Assembly (NCBI GenBank): GCA_030844895.1
Contig: CM061231.1
Location: 5,214,001-5,278,000 of the forward strand
From: Ambrosia x helenae
Lineage: Eukaryota; Streptophyta; Magnoliopsida; Asterales; Asteraceae
DNA length: 64,000 bases
Direction: 5' to 3'
The number at the start of each line of letters is the position of its first letter. Position 1 is the first letter of the stretch. Under the pieces are notes generated by a model. It searched no databases, was not told where the DNA came from, and saw only the letters and a program-made list of their open reading frames with translations. The position numbers were made by a program, and so were the translations under genes. Shown piece by piece: positions 23,568-34,246 of the stretch.

Positions 23568-23930
23568 TTTATTAATAATAAGTATATATTAAGATCTTAA
23601 CTAAATAAGTTTCTTGTTATAACGCCTAAACCGAATAGGATAGATGACCCGTCAAGAATTGGTAGGCGTAACCTAAACGAAACGAATAAAGGCGAACTTA
23701 GAATTTGTTAAATATAGCATTTATAATACAAGAAAATTAAGAATCACGCGACGTTATATAAAGTTTGCGTCGCGTAGAATTTATAGAATAAATGAAATAG
23801 ATTAAGATTAAATGTAATTGATAAAATACTTTTCCATTGAGCATAAGCTCGGGATTACAAGGGTACAAAATGGAAAGATACAAGAATACAAGGACTAGAA
23901 TGGAAAATACGAAAAAATACGAATGTTACA
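21860..23930 (-). repeat. Gypsy 5' LTR (right copy)
   Basis: 2071 bp, near-identical to 14096-16153. Differences seen include a longer TA/ATT microsatellite, a small deletion in the first 67-bp internal repeat and a few substitutions. Followed by the TSD TAAGA at 23931-23935. Confidence 0.95.
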
Positions 23931-24349
23931 TAAGATTGGCCCAAGCAGAATGCCCATGACAATTATATATTTCCAAAGAGTCTACTGGTGATTGGCTGGT
24001 GAAAACATGCCACCCTGAACACCACTATTTGTAATCAAGAAAAAATCTCCATTTCACTACAAAGTTTATGGCTCAGGAACAGTGGGTTATGAACCAGGTT
24101 GCATCTAACCCCAATGTGATAGTTAAAACTATCCAGGAAGAGTTGGCTAATATGTATGAGCTTCGGGTGACATCCATGCAAGCATTCAGGGCAAAGAAGA
24201 CAGCTGCTAGCCAACTTATGGGTGATTACAAGGAACAATATGCAAGATTGATGGACTATGGTTGTGAGCTGATGAGTACAAATCCAGGAACCACAGTTAA
24301 GATCCATGTTGAGTCTGAACCCAACATGTATGAGAGAGAGCATTGAATA

Positions 24350-24632
24350 TTATTAATTATAATAATATTTAGATGAGAGAGAGAGAGACATAAATGCTGG
24401 AACATTAAAATAGTTTCTAAAACACTTTGATAGAAAATGACTTTGATGCCCTCAATTAAAACACATATTGACTATCTTACCCTTAATTACTATAATGTAT
24501 TAATTAGATTTTAAACACATCCCATCTTTTAATCTCCACCATCTATCCTTAAATCTAATGGTTGAAAACACTTCCCACACTTCCTACACAAAACTATTTT
24601 CCTACAGTAACCATACCCTATATATATATATA
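24350..24632. other. AT-rich interval with MITE end fragment
   Basis: After the transposase remnant, a short (GA)n occurs at about 24376. The stretch 24540-24625, read in reverse, resembles the end of the TA-targeting MITE family (compare 30190), with its GGATAGATGG-like and AAGTGTGGGAAGTG phrases. No gene seen. Confidence 0.45.
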
Positions 24633-25031
24633 GGGAAAGGATAATGTGGAAACCCTTGTTATATGGTAAACTTTGGAAACTCTGACTTCCTAATTTTTTT
24701 TATTTTTGAAAAAAATAGGGGCATGTAATATACATGATTTTAAGCATTTTGAGCCAAAAAAATAAAAAAAAACGCCGAGTACTTTTTTTAAAAAAAAATA
24801 ATAAATAAGTTTTTGGGTAACACATTGTTAACACATGTTAATTTCGCTTAACATGTGTTACCCGAAAACTTTTTTTTTTTAAAGTGTTCGGCGCTTTTTT
24901 GATTTTTTTGGCTCAAAATGCTTAAAATCATGTATATTACATGCCCTAAAATTTTCAGGCCCTAAAAAGCTCGGGAAGTCAGAGTTTCCAGAGTTTTCAA
25001 GTTTAGGACGGTTTTCCATGGATCCTTACCC
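24633..25031. mobile_element. TIR MITE M1, TA-rich target
   Basis: Starts GGGAAAGGATAATGTGGAAA and ends in the diverged complement GGATCCTTACCC. Subterminal arms are complementary over about 150 bp (CATGTAATATACATGATTTTAAGC on the left, its reverse on the right). Embedded in TATATA. Confidence 0.7.
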
Positions 25032-25046
25032 TATATTATATATATA

Positions 25047-25436
25047 GGGAAAGGATAATGTGGAAACCCTTGTTATATGGTAAACTCTGGAAACTCTAAC
25101 TTCAAAATTTTTTTTATTTTTGAAAAAAATAGGGCATGTAATATACATGATTTTAAGCATTTTGAGCCAAAGAAATAAAAAAAGCGCCGAGTAGTTTTTT
25201 TTTTTTAAATAAAGTTTTGACTAACACATGTTAAGAGAAACTAACACGTGTTAACCATTTGTTACCCGAAGACGGTTTTTTATTTTTTTTTAAAAAATGG
25301 CTCGACGTTTTTTTCATTTTTTGTCCCAAAATGCTTAAAATCATGTATATTAAATACCCTAAAATTTTCATATAAAAAAATCGGGAAGTTAGAGTTTCTA
25401 GAGTTTACCATATAACAAGGGTTTCCAATATAACCT
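25047..25436. mobile_element. TIR MITE M2
   Basis: Same family as M1, with left end GGGAAAGGATAATGTGG and right end GGGTTTCCAATATAACCTT. Its interior has TTTTGACTAACACATG, the reverse complement of the M3 interior. A 40-bp scrap of another family end (about 25438-25478) separates M2 from M3. Confidence 0.7.
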
Positions 25437-25488
25437 TATAATGTGGAAACCCTTGTTATATGGTAAACTCTGGAAACTATATATATAG

Positions 25489-25877
25489 TATAAGGTTATA
25501 TTGGAAACCCTTGTTATATGGTAAACTCTGGAAACTCTAACTTCCCGACTTTTTTTTATATGAAAATTTTAGGGTATGTAATATGATTTTAAGCATTTTG
25601 GGCCAAAAAAGGGAAAAAGCGCCGAGCCATTTTTTTTAGAAAATAAAAAAACGTCTTCGGGTAACAAATGGTTAACACGTGTTAGTTTCGCTTAACATGT
25701 GTTAGTCAAAACTTTATTTTTTAAAAAAAAACTACTCGGCACTTTGTTTAATTTTTTTGGCTAGCTTAAAATCATGTATATTACATGCCCTATTTTTTTC
25801 AAAAATAAAAAAAAAATTGGGAAGTCAGAGTTTCCAGAGTTTACGATATAACAAGGGTTTTCACATTATCCTTTCCC
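25489..25877. mobile_element. TIR MITE M3, inverted relative to M2
   Basis: Left end AAGGTTATATTGGAAACCC and right end CACATTATCCTTTCCC, the mirror image of M2. M2 and M3 together form an inverted repeat with arms of about 390 bp. Confidence 0.7.
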
Positions 25878-25923
<46 letters not shown>

Positions 25924-26540
25924 GTTTGTGTGTGTGTGGTGTGTGTGTGTGTTTAGGTTCCTGTACAAAGGCCAAAATGTGTAAGAATGGTGAGAAGGCT
26001 TCTGGTTGCGACACGTGGCACATGGTCTTTGGGCATTTTAATAATTTTGACATACTTGTGTTTTAAATTCAAAACAAAGTGGTTTAAGTACCATGACGTG
26101 ATCTTGTACAAAGGGTGGCCAGAGGCTTCATCGTCGGTGTTTTGAAGACGCGGAACGGTGGTCGGAGGCTTCATCGTCGGCGTTGTTGAATGAAGGAGGA
26201 GAGAGGTGAGAGACTCATGGTCTTGATTATGTTTTGGGGGATGGAAACAAAATATGCATGGTCTTGATTATGTTTTTTTTTTTTTTTGTGGGGGGGGGGG
26301 GAGGGGTGTGATATAATTTAGGAGGAGAAAGGTGAGAGATGATTCTTGTATTAAAATGGGTTTAATGAGATCATTTAATTAGAGTGTGTATTTTACTATC
26401 CTATCCTTAAATTATCTAATCAATTAATAAAATTTTAACACTAATTACAAAAATGTCATTCAATCAATCCACACCCTTGATTAAAGTCATCTAATGGCCA
26501 TAAAACCTTCTTACCCTTCTCACATAAAAAGTCATTTTAA
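25878..26540. mobile_element. TIR element remnant with TA/TG microsatellite
   Basis: (TA)n(TG)n at 25880-25950, then TTAGGTTCCTGTACAAAGG and TGTAAGAATGGTGAGAAGG. At about 26505-26530 the opposing end reads CCTTCTTACCCTTCTCACAT. These match the ends of the 30190-32204 family loosely. No TSD confirmed. Repeats of GGAGGCTTCATCGTCGG-type phrases occur inside. Confidence 0.4.
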
Positions 26541-26805
26541 TTTGCAAAAAAAAATTTTGTAACTTATTAACTTTTTAAAAAAGTAATAAGTTATAAGGAG
26601 GTGGAAATAAGGAGAGCCAAACATGCTCTTCATTCTGTGAAAACATTACCTAAATAGTGGGCCTAGTGGGTAGTTATTGTAATTTCACTCTTTAATGTAT
26701 TACAGATTCAATAAAATGAAAAAGGAGTGAGTTTTGGAATGAAAAATGTGTGTTGATTTATCTCATGGATTGTGAGTTAAATTGATGTTTCCATTGCTAG
26801 CATAA
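26541..26805. other. Intergenic, nothing seen
   Basis: AT-rich DNA without recognisable features up to the LTR start. Confidence 0.4.
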
Positions 26806-27539
26806 TGTCACGACCCGCCTAAAATCAGTTCAAAGTTTTCAGCTTCTAGGAGCTTCCGGGGACATCTAGACGCCTCCAAAGCCATCCGGAAGTCTCCAGA
26901 TCAGTCTACAAATTTCCAGCCAACATGGGGCGCACATAAGGGTCATGATCCAGCCACGAATGGTCTAGAAACACCTAGGAAGGGCTGGTCAAAACAGCTC
27001 CTAAAGTGCAGCTCCGGAACTCTCTAGATCCTACTAGTCAACACCATAAATATCAAGATATTGTTAAGGAATACCCTAGAAGATCCTAGGTAAATTTTGG
27101 TATGGATCCATCTAGATATGGAACCATCTAGATCTTCTAACACTAGTATAAATAGGTGATCAAGGCATCATTTGTAATCACCCCTCACAACTTGTTCATC
27201 ACCAACATAACCTGCATAACTTGCACTATTTGTAAAAGCTTCTTGTAATATTGTTCTTGTATCAATATAAAGAGTTAATCTTTCATAACTTGAACACTTC
27301 CGCATCACTTAGCGTGAATTACTACATAACCAGATCAAAGGCTTAACTTAGAGGCATTCTAAGTCGCCACACGTGAGTCAAGAAAGTTACTCCGTGACAA
27401 TAAGCTTAACTTGCTTGCTTGTGTGGTGTTCTTTGGAGCCTATCTCGTATCTTAGGTTGACTTGATTTATCACAGTATTTGTATCCTTAGATTCGTGGGG
27501 GACAACTCTATTGTGATTCTTGTGTGGAAAAATTTGTAT
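26806..27539 (+). repeat. LTR of a retrotransposon (solo or truncated)
   Basis: Begins TGTCACGACCCGCC, with a TATA box (CTAGTATAAATAGG, about 27145) and AATAAA-like/AATATAAAG signals downstream. CATAA occurs on both sides (26801-26805 and 27540-27544), consistent with a 5-bp TSD of a solo LTR. However, the right end reads TTTGTAT rather than a canonical CA. The alternative is a 5' LTR followed by a degenerate primer-binding site (GTATCATAAGAGTC). Confidence 0.5.
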
Positions 27540-27941
27540 CATAAGAGTCTGATAGCTTATCCATTGTGTCCGAATTTTTCGATTTATACCATTGCATACT
27601 TTGATTCATACCACATTCTATGCTAAAATTAGTTGTGAAAGTTTCTAGTTGTTGAGTAGAAGGGGACAAAATGGTAGATGGTGAAGGCAATAAGTGATGC
27701 ATGTTGTGTAAGGTTGGCAATCACAATCAGGAGCCCTTAATTTGGTCTATCAATTGGATGTTGGTCCCAATTGGTTTACTGTCTACGTATCATGCTAGTA
27801 ATCATTAAATAAAATAATTATATTCATACATATATTAATGAAAGACCATCAGTCAAAGTTATCTATCAAAGAGGATCTTTGACTTGATAAATGACTATTA
27901 TTGACACCACTTGTGTACATGATCTTTATAACCTATTACTT

Positions 27942-28017
27942 TAGGTCCTGTTGTGTTTTTTTCTGTGAATGAAATGCTCTTTTCAAAAAAAAAAAAAATA
28001 AAAAAAATAAAAAAAAA
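27942..28017 (+). mobile_element. Severely 5'-truncated LINE insertion
   Basis: About 40 bp of LINE-3'-end-like sequence (TTCTGTGAATGAAATGC) plus an A-rich tail of about 33 bp, flanked by a perfect 12-bp duplication AACCTATTACTT (27930-27941 and 28018-28029). The variable-length TSD and tail show target-primed reverse transcription. Confidence 0.75.
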
Positions 28018-28224
28018 AACCTATTACTTATTATTATTGAGATGGAATGATTATGTTAATGATAAAAGGGTTGCACTGTAAATTTTTTATTCGCTTTAAC
28101 TGCTATATCGATTACAATACGAGTGGTTAAAGTACAAGAAAGTGACGACATATGATACTCTACTAAAGCAACATTTGGTTAGTAAGATGGTTAATGAAGC
28201 CTTAGGTCCTCCTTTAGCTTCACT

Positions 28225-29028
28225 CCGATCAGGTCCGTCTCCGAAAATCTTAAAATTTGTTTGGGCCCTTGGCTAAAAAAAACCAGGCCTTACCCCCGCA
28301 ATATGATATAAATTCATCATTCAAATATAAACAAATATAACCTTAATTGTTATAAAGCAAACAAAACAAAAGTTTTTTAACAAAATGATCGAAACTACTT
28401 ACTTAAGCGAATCGCGTGAATCTCCTAGCGTTTTTGGAAGCAAAGTTCTCGATCAAGTCTTTATACTCCATACTTTCTAATATTTCGTTTTCAATAGATA
28501 TCATTGCCAATCCATTAAGTCTTTGTTGGGACATTGTCGACCGTAAATAAGACTTCAACAACTTCAATTTAGAAAATCTTCTTTCTGCCGATGCTACCGT
28601 TACCGGAATTGTCAACAACACTCTATAAGCATTTATAACATTAGGATATAAGAATCGTGCTGCTTCTTCAAACTGTCTAAAGCATCTAAAGGGCTGACAG
28701 TTTGACTCGGTAAAAATGTCTCAATTAACTTCAACTCGAAATAAAGTTCATTAGCATCAATATCAGAAACTCCTTTATACTTCAATGCATCTTGAAGACG
28801 ATAACAATACGACTTAAGATTGGCTTCATCAAGTGTCTTCAACTTTTTGGAAACAAAAAACCAAATATTTTTTTCGAATATTTGGTATTGATCGAATCTT
28901 GTTTCAAGAGAAGCAATGGCTTGATCAACAATACATAAAAAGTAATTCATTTTAAAATCCTCCTCGGGTGAAAATACAACTTCTTCTACACTTGAAGTCT
29001 CATCAAATTGTTTTTTCTTACGTATCAC
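28225..29028 (-). pseudogene. hAT (Tip100-like) transposase C-terminal remnant
   Basis: The minus-strand segment 28403-28621 encodes TIPVTVASAERRFSKLKLLK and LNGLAMISIENEI, the classic hAT dimerisation domain. The segment 28633-29028 (QIFEKNIWFFVSKKLKTLDE) is the preceding helical part in a different frame, so a frameshift near 28625 breaks it. The catalytic region and the BED zinc finger are missing. A CAGGTCCGTCTCC phrase at about 28229 may be the decayed terminal repeat on the 3' side. Confidence 0.85.
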
Positions 29029-29034
29029 ACGTCT

Positions 29035-29380
29035 TTGAGGGCCTATTAAAAACTACAATTCTAAAATACACAATGGGCCTAGTTAAAATATTGGGCTTAA
29101 ATATTGGGTTAATTTCAAGTGTGAACAAATCCACAATGGAACTAGTTAAAAAAAGTTGTAGGCTTATTAAAAACTACAATTCTAAAATTTAAAATCACAT
29201 TGGGCCTAGTTAAATTTTTTTTGAAGGCCTATTAAAAACTACACGTCTTTAGGCTCAAATATTGGGTTAATTTCAAGTGTGAACAAATACACAATTGGCC
29301 TAGTTAAAAAAATTGTGGGCCTATTAAAAACTACAATTCTAAAATTAAAATCACATTGGGCCTAGTTAAATTATTTTTTT
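29035..29380. repeat. Degenerate tandem repeats, about 110 bp
   Basis: At least three repeats of GGCCTATTAAAAACTACAATTCTAAAAT followed by CACATTGGGCCTAGTTAAA-type units, directly upstream of the hAT transposase remnant. Probably subterminal repeats or noise from the parent element. Confidence 0.6.
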
Positions 29381-29396
29381 AATATATATATATATA

Positions 29397-30169
29397 CATT
29401 GGCGGACCTATAGCAAGCCTAAGGGGTGCGGGCGCCCACCCTGAAAAAAAAAAAATTTAGTGTTATATACGCGCGTTCATCCCGTCCGCACCCCATGAAA
29501 TTTTTCAGCCGCACCCCTTGGACTTTTGAAACCGACCTCAAGAAAAAAAAATATAATTATATGTTAAGAGTTAGCCCATTTTATTAGTTAGTAGCCCAAT
29601 TTCAAGAATGAGCCCAGGCCCAAGTTTATAATAAGCCGATATGTGTTTTAATATTGATTAAATGAAAAAACAAATAAAAAATAAACCTAAAGCCAGAAGA
29701 GCGCTAGACAAAGAAAAACAAAAGAAAAAGTTGTCTGCTCCCTCCCTGCTTCTGATCGGCGATCGCTAAGCAAAGAAGAGGAACCTGTGACGTTGACCAG
29801 TCACAATTCACAAACAATTGAACAAATACAACAAAACTCCAAAAGGTAATTAGGTAAATGTGATTATGTGAATATTTTTCTTGAACGGCCAACAAATCAA
29901 TCCCAAGCACTTTCAAAGTGCCCACTAGACAAAGGAGTACCCCGAGAGTAACCCGGATCCACCGGTAATTTCACACCAATTCCCGGGGAAACCCACCGCC
30001 CGAAGGCCCACTGCGGTAAAACTCGACCCACCAGCAGCATTTTAGTATTATTATTTTTGGTATACGAGTCGACCTGAACCGAACCGACCTGGGCCACCTG
30101 ATGGATAAACGACCTATATAAGGTCTATGATTCCGCACCCCATGAAAAAAAATCCTGGGTCCGCCACTG
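29397..30169. mobile_element. hAT-type MITE (CA[GT]TGGCGGACC termini)
   Basis: Left end CATTGGCGGACC and right end GGGTCCGCCACTG, lying between TATATATA on both sides, compatible with an 8-bp TSD in TA-rich DNA. Inner copies of CCGCACCCCATGAAA occur near both ends. A SINE fragment is inserted on the minus strand at about 29876-30050. Confidence 0.7.
29876..30050 (-). mobile_element. SINE body fragment
   Basis: On the minus strand: GAGTTTTACCGCAGTGGGCC, TTCGGGCGGTGGGTTTCCCC and a terminal GGCCGTTCAAGAAAAA. These match the body and tail of the SINEs at 32825 and 37782 (CCTTCGGGCGGG...TTTTCCC...CGTTCAAAA). The tRNA-like head is missing. The open frame across it is not a gene. Confidence 0.65.
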
Positions 30170-30661
30170 TATATATATATATATATATAGGGTAGAGATC
30201 CTGTACAAAGTGTGTTTATGTGAGAAGTGTAAGAAGTGTCTTAAACCGTTGGATCTCTAGATGAATGGCTTAGATTAACTAATGGTAAAAATGTAATGTT
30301 ATAAATTTGATTGATTGATTACACCTGGTAGGGGTATTATAGTAATTATACACATTTTAAAGAGCATCAAACCGTTCCATTCTCTCCTCCAATCTCGCGC
30401 TTCTTCCATTTTCTTAGTGTGTCAAAAGGTTTTCCCAAAATAACCAATAATATCATATGAATAAAACAATGCGACACTTGAAATGTATACACAAGTTACA
30501 TAAACAACAAAAAATATATGTTAACTATGATTATAAAATGCATCAGCCATTTAAAACATTATAACCCTCCTGTAACTATTCTAAAACAATAAAACACATT
30601 AGATTGCCGTTCTAAACAATAAAACACCCTGGGACTATTCTGAATATTAAAACACATCAAA

Positions 30662-30852
30662 CATGGGCGTAGGATAAGAAGGGCCAGGGGTGGCCCTGGC
30701 CCCCCCTGTTTTTCTGGCGTAGTGGTAGAAATTTGCGATTTTTATAGGTAAATTGAGTCCGGGTTGAGTCCGGCCCCCACCGATTTGTCACTACCGATCG
30801 AAAAAAATTGAATCCAGCCCCCATCGATTCCGAAACCAAAGCTTCGCTACTG
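30662..30852. mobile_element. Small hAT MITE nested in 30190 element
   Basis: 191 bp with 8-bp TSD ACATCAAA (30654-30661 and 30853-30860). Termini CATGGGCGTAG and CTTCGCTACTG are diverged versions of the CAGTGGCGNAG hAT end. Contains GGCCAGGGGTGGCCCTGGCC. Confidence 0.8.
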
Positions 30853-31601
30853 ACATCAAACACGTTAAAACACTGAATTTGCCTACTACTAAACACATCA
30901 ATATAACAGTTATAACACTCTGTTATGAACAATAATACACGTGCGTTTGCTATATCTACTGTTGTGTAATGTGTTAATAAAACACACTAGACACATTAAA
31001 ACCTCTAATAAACTTTAGAACACTCGGAGCATAATCTGAACAAATAAACTAAACAGAATAAAACACATCCAACAAATAAAACACATCAAAGCGTTAGAAC
31101 ACTAAATTTTACTAATATTAAACACATCAGTCATATAAAACAAAAAATGGTTTTAACTTATTAATTTTTTTTTTTTTTTTTTAAACAACAATTTATTTAT
31201 CATTCCAACACTTATTAATAAAATACCTAGGTAGACATAAAAAGTGACAAATAAGCTCAGATCAAAATATAATTGAAATAACACTGGAGTACTATTATGA
31301 ACAATATAACACATACAATTGCTACATCGACTGTTTTATAATTTCTTAATAAAACACATTAAACCACATTAATGTAATGACTCATAAGTTAAAATAATTA
31401 AAAAAACGTAAACACTCATACAATACACACCCTATGAAAATAAAACCGAAAATGAGAATAAACTACGAAACATGAAAATAAACATACATGTTACATCCTT
31501 TGTTGCAACATTGGACATCTTCGGAAAAAAAAAACGATTCAAACAAGAAGTTGAGATATGAATTTGCTTAAGATATTATTTTATTTATGATTTTGAATTT
31601 G

Positions 31602-32000
31602 GAGTAAAGATCCGGTACAAATAACTTTTTTGGTAAGAACTGTGAGAATCAAAGGAGAGTATTTTTTTTTTATTTTTTTTTTCAAAATTTTTTTTCCCAT
31701 ATTGTTAAAACATGTATTATAGTATTGAAAACTAAAAAAAATAAAAAATAAAAAATTTGGTGTAGAGTAATTACGTGTAGAGTAATTACATAATTACTCT
31801 AGTGTAAACTAATGTATTTACCTTAATGACGTAATTACACTAAAAAAATTTTTTTTTTAATTTTTTTTTTTGTATTATTCATCTAGAAAGAATGTTTAAG
31901 CACATGGGAAAAAAAAATTCTAAAAAAAAAATAAATTTTTTTTACCCCCTTTGATTCTCACAGTTCTTACAAAAAAACTATATGTATTTGATCTTTACTC
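31602..32000. mobile_element. Mutator-type MITE nested in 30190 element
   Basis: 399 bp, ends GAGTAAAGATC...GATCTTTACTC. Subterminal arms AAGAACTGTGAGAATCAAAG and its complement are present. Flanked by TTTGAATTTG (31592-31601 and 32001-32010). A 9-10-bp TSD points to Mutator. Confidence 0.8.
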
Positions 32001-32202
32001 TTTGAATTTGAAATAGATAATTTAAAAAAAGAAGTTTAGATTCGTAAATAATGAAAAGCTAAAATTGTGGACTTTCCTACAATTGTGTTAAGGTTAATGA
32101 CAACAATAGCCCTATTGAATAAATTTGATAAAGGACACTTGTCAACTTCATAACACTTCTTACCCTTCTCACACATTTTTGCACTTTGTATAGGATCCCT
32201 TA

Positions 32203-32248
<46 letters not shown>

Positions 32249-32824
32249 CGGGCCCATTTACGGGTCGGGCTCTGAGCCGGCGACCACCCTGCCCTGCCTC
32301 AGAGCCGGCACTGACTCTGATTAGCTTCTTATTTACTTATCCGCCATCATTTGCTGTCAAGCTAAATGCTAATTTACTTTTGACACGCTGGTTAGTCTTT
32401 TTTTTTGTGCTCGTATAGACTTTTGACTTTGTCACAATATGAATTAGACATCTCGATCATTTCTCACGTTCTAAAACTAGAATAAATTTGTACCGGCTAT
32501 AGGTTTTAATGGTTCCGAAGATGGTTTTCCTAAGGTTTCTACAACTACATTGGCTTTAGAACCAAACAAAATTGTTCACATGCCTCGGTCATAACCGGAG
32601 CTGACCAGACCCGAAGTTTATAGAAAATCAAAACCGAAGATTGAACCGATATAGGTAAGTTAGTCTTGGTCTTTTTAAGTTGGTCAAGTGGATTCAGCTA
32701 GGACCGAAGGTCGTTTGTTGGATCTTTAGATGATTTTTGTTGGGCCACAAATTGAAATGATTTTTCTTTAGCCACAAGATATGATATGATGTTACGAAAA
32801 CCAAAGTTAATAATTGAGGAAATT
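32249..32824. other. Intergenic, nothing coded
   Basis: Begins with GC-rich sequence after the TA tract: CTGAGCCGGCGACC, then CTCAGAGCCGGCACTG, a short inverted repeat. The remainder is AT-rich with no ORF of interest. Confidence 0.4.
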
Positions 32825-33102
32825 ACCAATCACTTTATGGTGGAGTGGTATGAAGGCTTAATGATAGAAGACCAATGGCTGAAAGGTCATGGGTTTGATT
32901 CTTGAGAGCGTCAGGTTTTACAATTATTTCATTGCCGTGCTTTCGGGCGGGTGGATAGTCGGGTTTTCCCCGGAACTGGTGAACTTGGTGAAACCATGAG
33001 CTCCCTTACATGTCTAGCTATGCCGGGTGGAAGGGGTCCTGATTTGACTGAGTATGGACTCCGAATGAAGTTCTTGGTGAATATCGTTGGCCGCTCGAAA
33101 AA
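32825..33102 (+). mobile_element. tRNA-derived SINE
   Basis: 278 bp flanked by the 13-bp TSD AATTGAGGAAATT (32812-32824 and 33103-33115). A-box-like ATGGTGGAGTGG, B-box-like GTCATGGGTTTGATTC, conserved body CGTGCTTTCGGGCGGG and GTTTTCCCCGGAACTGG, and a short A-rich tail. Same family as 37782 and 42970. Confidence 0.85.
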
Positions 33103-33115
33103 AATTGAGGAAATT

Positions 33116-33412
33116 CTTAAATAAAAAAAACGTAGACGAGATTGGTTTGAATTTTTATTTTATAATTTTAAAGGCTATTCATAATTTATAAAAACATACT
33201 AGTTAAATCGGGCCATAAAACAAATCGGTCTTGGTTCAATTTCTCAACTTAATTGGTCTAGCTCGGTTGCTTGAACTTAACTACGAGTCAACCCAAACAA
33301 AACCCTATATCTAGTTGTCAAAAAAAACACGAAACTAACCACGGTACCTAACTAACCAAGCCCTAAACAAAATGTTGAGCCAAAACCCAACACATAGATG
33401 TCGATGTGTATG
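33116..33412. other. Intergenic, nothing seen
   Basis: AT-rich single-copy-looking DNA between a SINE and a hAT MITE. Confidence 0.4.
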
Positions 33413-33940
33413 CAAGGTTGTAAAAATACCGATTGATTAATCACAGATTAATCAGTTATTAATCGGTATCCTGATTAATCAACGATTAGTCGGACCTAAA
33501 AACTCAAAATTAGTTAAAAATGAATTCGAAAGGGTCAAAACTAGAGCAAATCGATCAAATAAAAACAAGTTCTTACCTCAAAATTGGATGATAATCCATG
33601 ATTTAGAAGCAAAACCGATGAAAATCCATGAACCCTAGTTGTGTCTGATGGTTCCGTACGATGAAAAAAGGAATGGGGAAGAAAAAACCGGATATGGTGA
33701 ACGACGAAGGTGATTAGGGTTATTTAAGTTTAGGTATTTTAATATATAACTCCCCTCCTTATTCACTAGTTTATATATGGCACCTAAAACTCCTAAATTA
33801 TATATATATAAGGTATAAAATTGGCATTATATATGTATAAATTTAGAAAAACATATATAAAAATCCAATTCGATCAATCCCGGTTAACCCCTAGTTGGTA
33901 CCCCCCGGCCGACTAGCGCCTAGCAAGTTTTACAACACTG
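33413..33940. mobile_element. hAT MITE (CA[AG][GT]GTTGTAAAA termini)
   Basis: 528 bp with perfect 8-bp TSD TGTGTATG (33405-33412 and 33941-33948). Left end CAAGGTTGTAAAA, right end TTTTACAACACTG. GATTAATC-type motifs cluster near the left end and a diverged counterpart (CCGACTAGCGCC) near the right. Confidence 0.85.
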
Positions 33941-33948
33941 TGTGTATG

Positions 33949-34246
33949 CATATACCTGTACGTGGACACACACATATACACACGACGGGTCAATTGGTCA
34001 TAATGTTGCCTCAGTTGGGTTAGTTATCAATATTTAGTCACCCTATCCAAACGTCAATTTCATGGGTTTCTAGCAAGGTCCCCTTGGTAGAAATGGACAA
34101 CTGAAATGGTGGGTTACAAAGGCAATAAGTGTAAGGTTGGGGGTCGCAATCGTTGGAAGATAAGATTGAAAGAGTGGCCCTTTGATTTGGTTTCTTTTTT
34201 AATGTTTGTAATTTAATGTTACTTGTTTTTTGAAATACAAATCTAC
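33949..34246. other. Intergenic, nothing seen
   Basis: No recognisable feature. Confidence 0.4.

Larger units (their letters stand above)
14096..23930 (-). mobile_element. Ty3/gypsy LTR retrotransposon (Tekay-like chromovirus)
   Basis: A complete 9.8-kb element with 5-bp TSD TAAGA (14091-14095 and 23931-23935), two near-identical LTRs, a primer-binding site complementary to initiator tRNA-Met, a polypurine tract, and gag-pol on the minus strand. The C-terminal chromodomain-like stretch and the long LTRs suggest the Tekay/Del lineage (inference). The LTRs differ at few positions, so the insertion is young, yet pol carries a stop and a frameshift. It interrupts the Mutator-type transposase pseudogene. 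Confidence 0.95.
11511..24345 (+). pseudogene. Mutator-type (PB1-like) transposase N-terminus, interrupted
   Basis: Plant MULE transposases of this type begin with a PB1-like domain and an acidic linker before the MuDR and DDE domains. Exon 1 (11511-11565, MSWLIRD then a stop) splices at GT/AG to exon 2 from 11719, which encodes LHVGGLFTKSPGRRYV, YVD, a TGA stop and LDIDEFSAHELDWMMRELG. A one-base shift at about 11890 leads into 11858-12565 (GELYYHFQIPDRDLD) and a low-complexity Asp/Asn/Val tail of DNEVDN-type repeats. After further stops, an intron (about 12893-12967) and exon ETRFYITQLFASANQAKDL follow, up to 13115. Coding resumes after a MITE (13886-14090) and again after the gypsy element (23936-24345) with VKTIQEELANMYELRVTSMQ and STNPGTTVKI. 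The catalytic DDE core is absent. Stops, shifts and two insertions make it a clear pseudogene. Confidence 0.85.
30190..32204. mobile_element. TIR element in (TA)n, carrying nested MITEs
   Basis: Left end GGGTAGAGATCCTGTACAAAG and right end CTTTGTATAGGATCCCTTACC, flanked by TA tracts (right tract about 32205-32248). Much of the interior is a degenerate array of TAAAACACATTAAAACACT-like units (30540-31500). Two other MITEs are nested in it at 30662 and 31602. No transposase. Confidence 0.65.

Noticed and set aside
24633..25877. Gene-related inverted repeats
   Set aside because: No coding content; they match each other as MITE copies.
29897..30097. 66-codon minus-strand protein
   Set aside because: It spans the conserved body of a SINE; the same phrases occur in noncoding SINE copies elsewhere.
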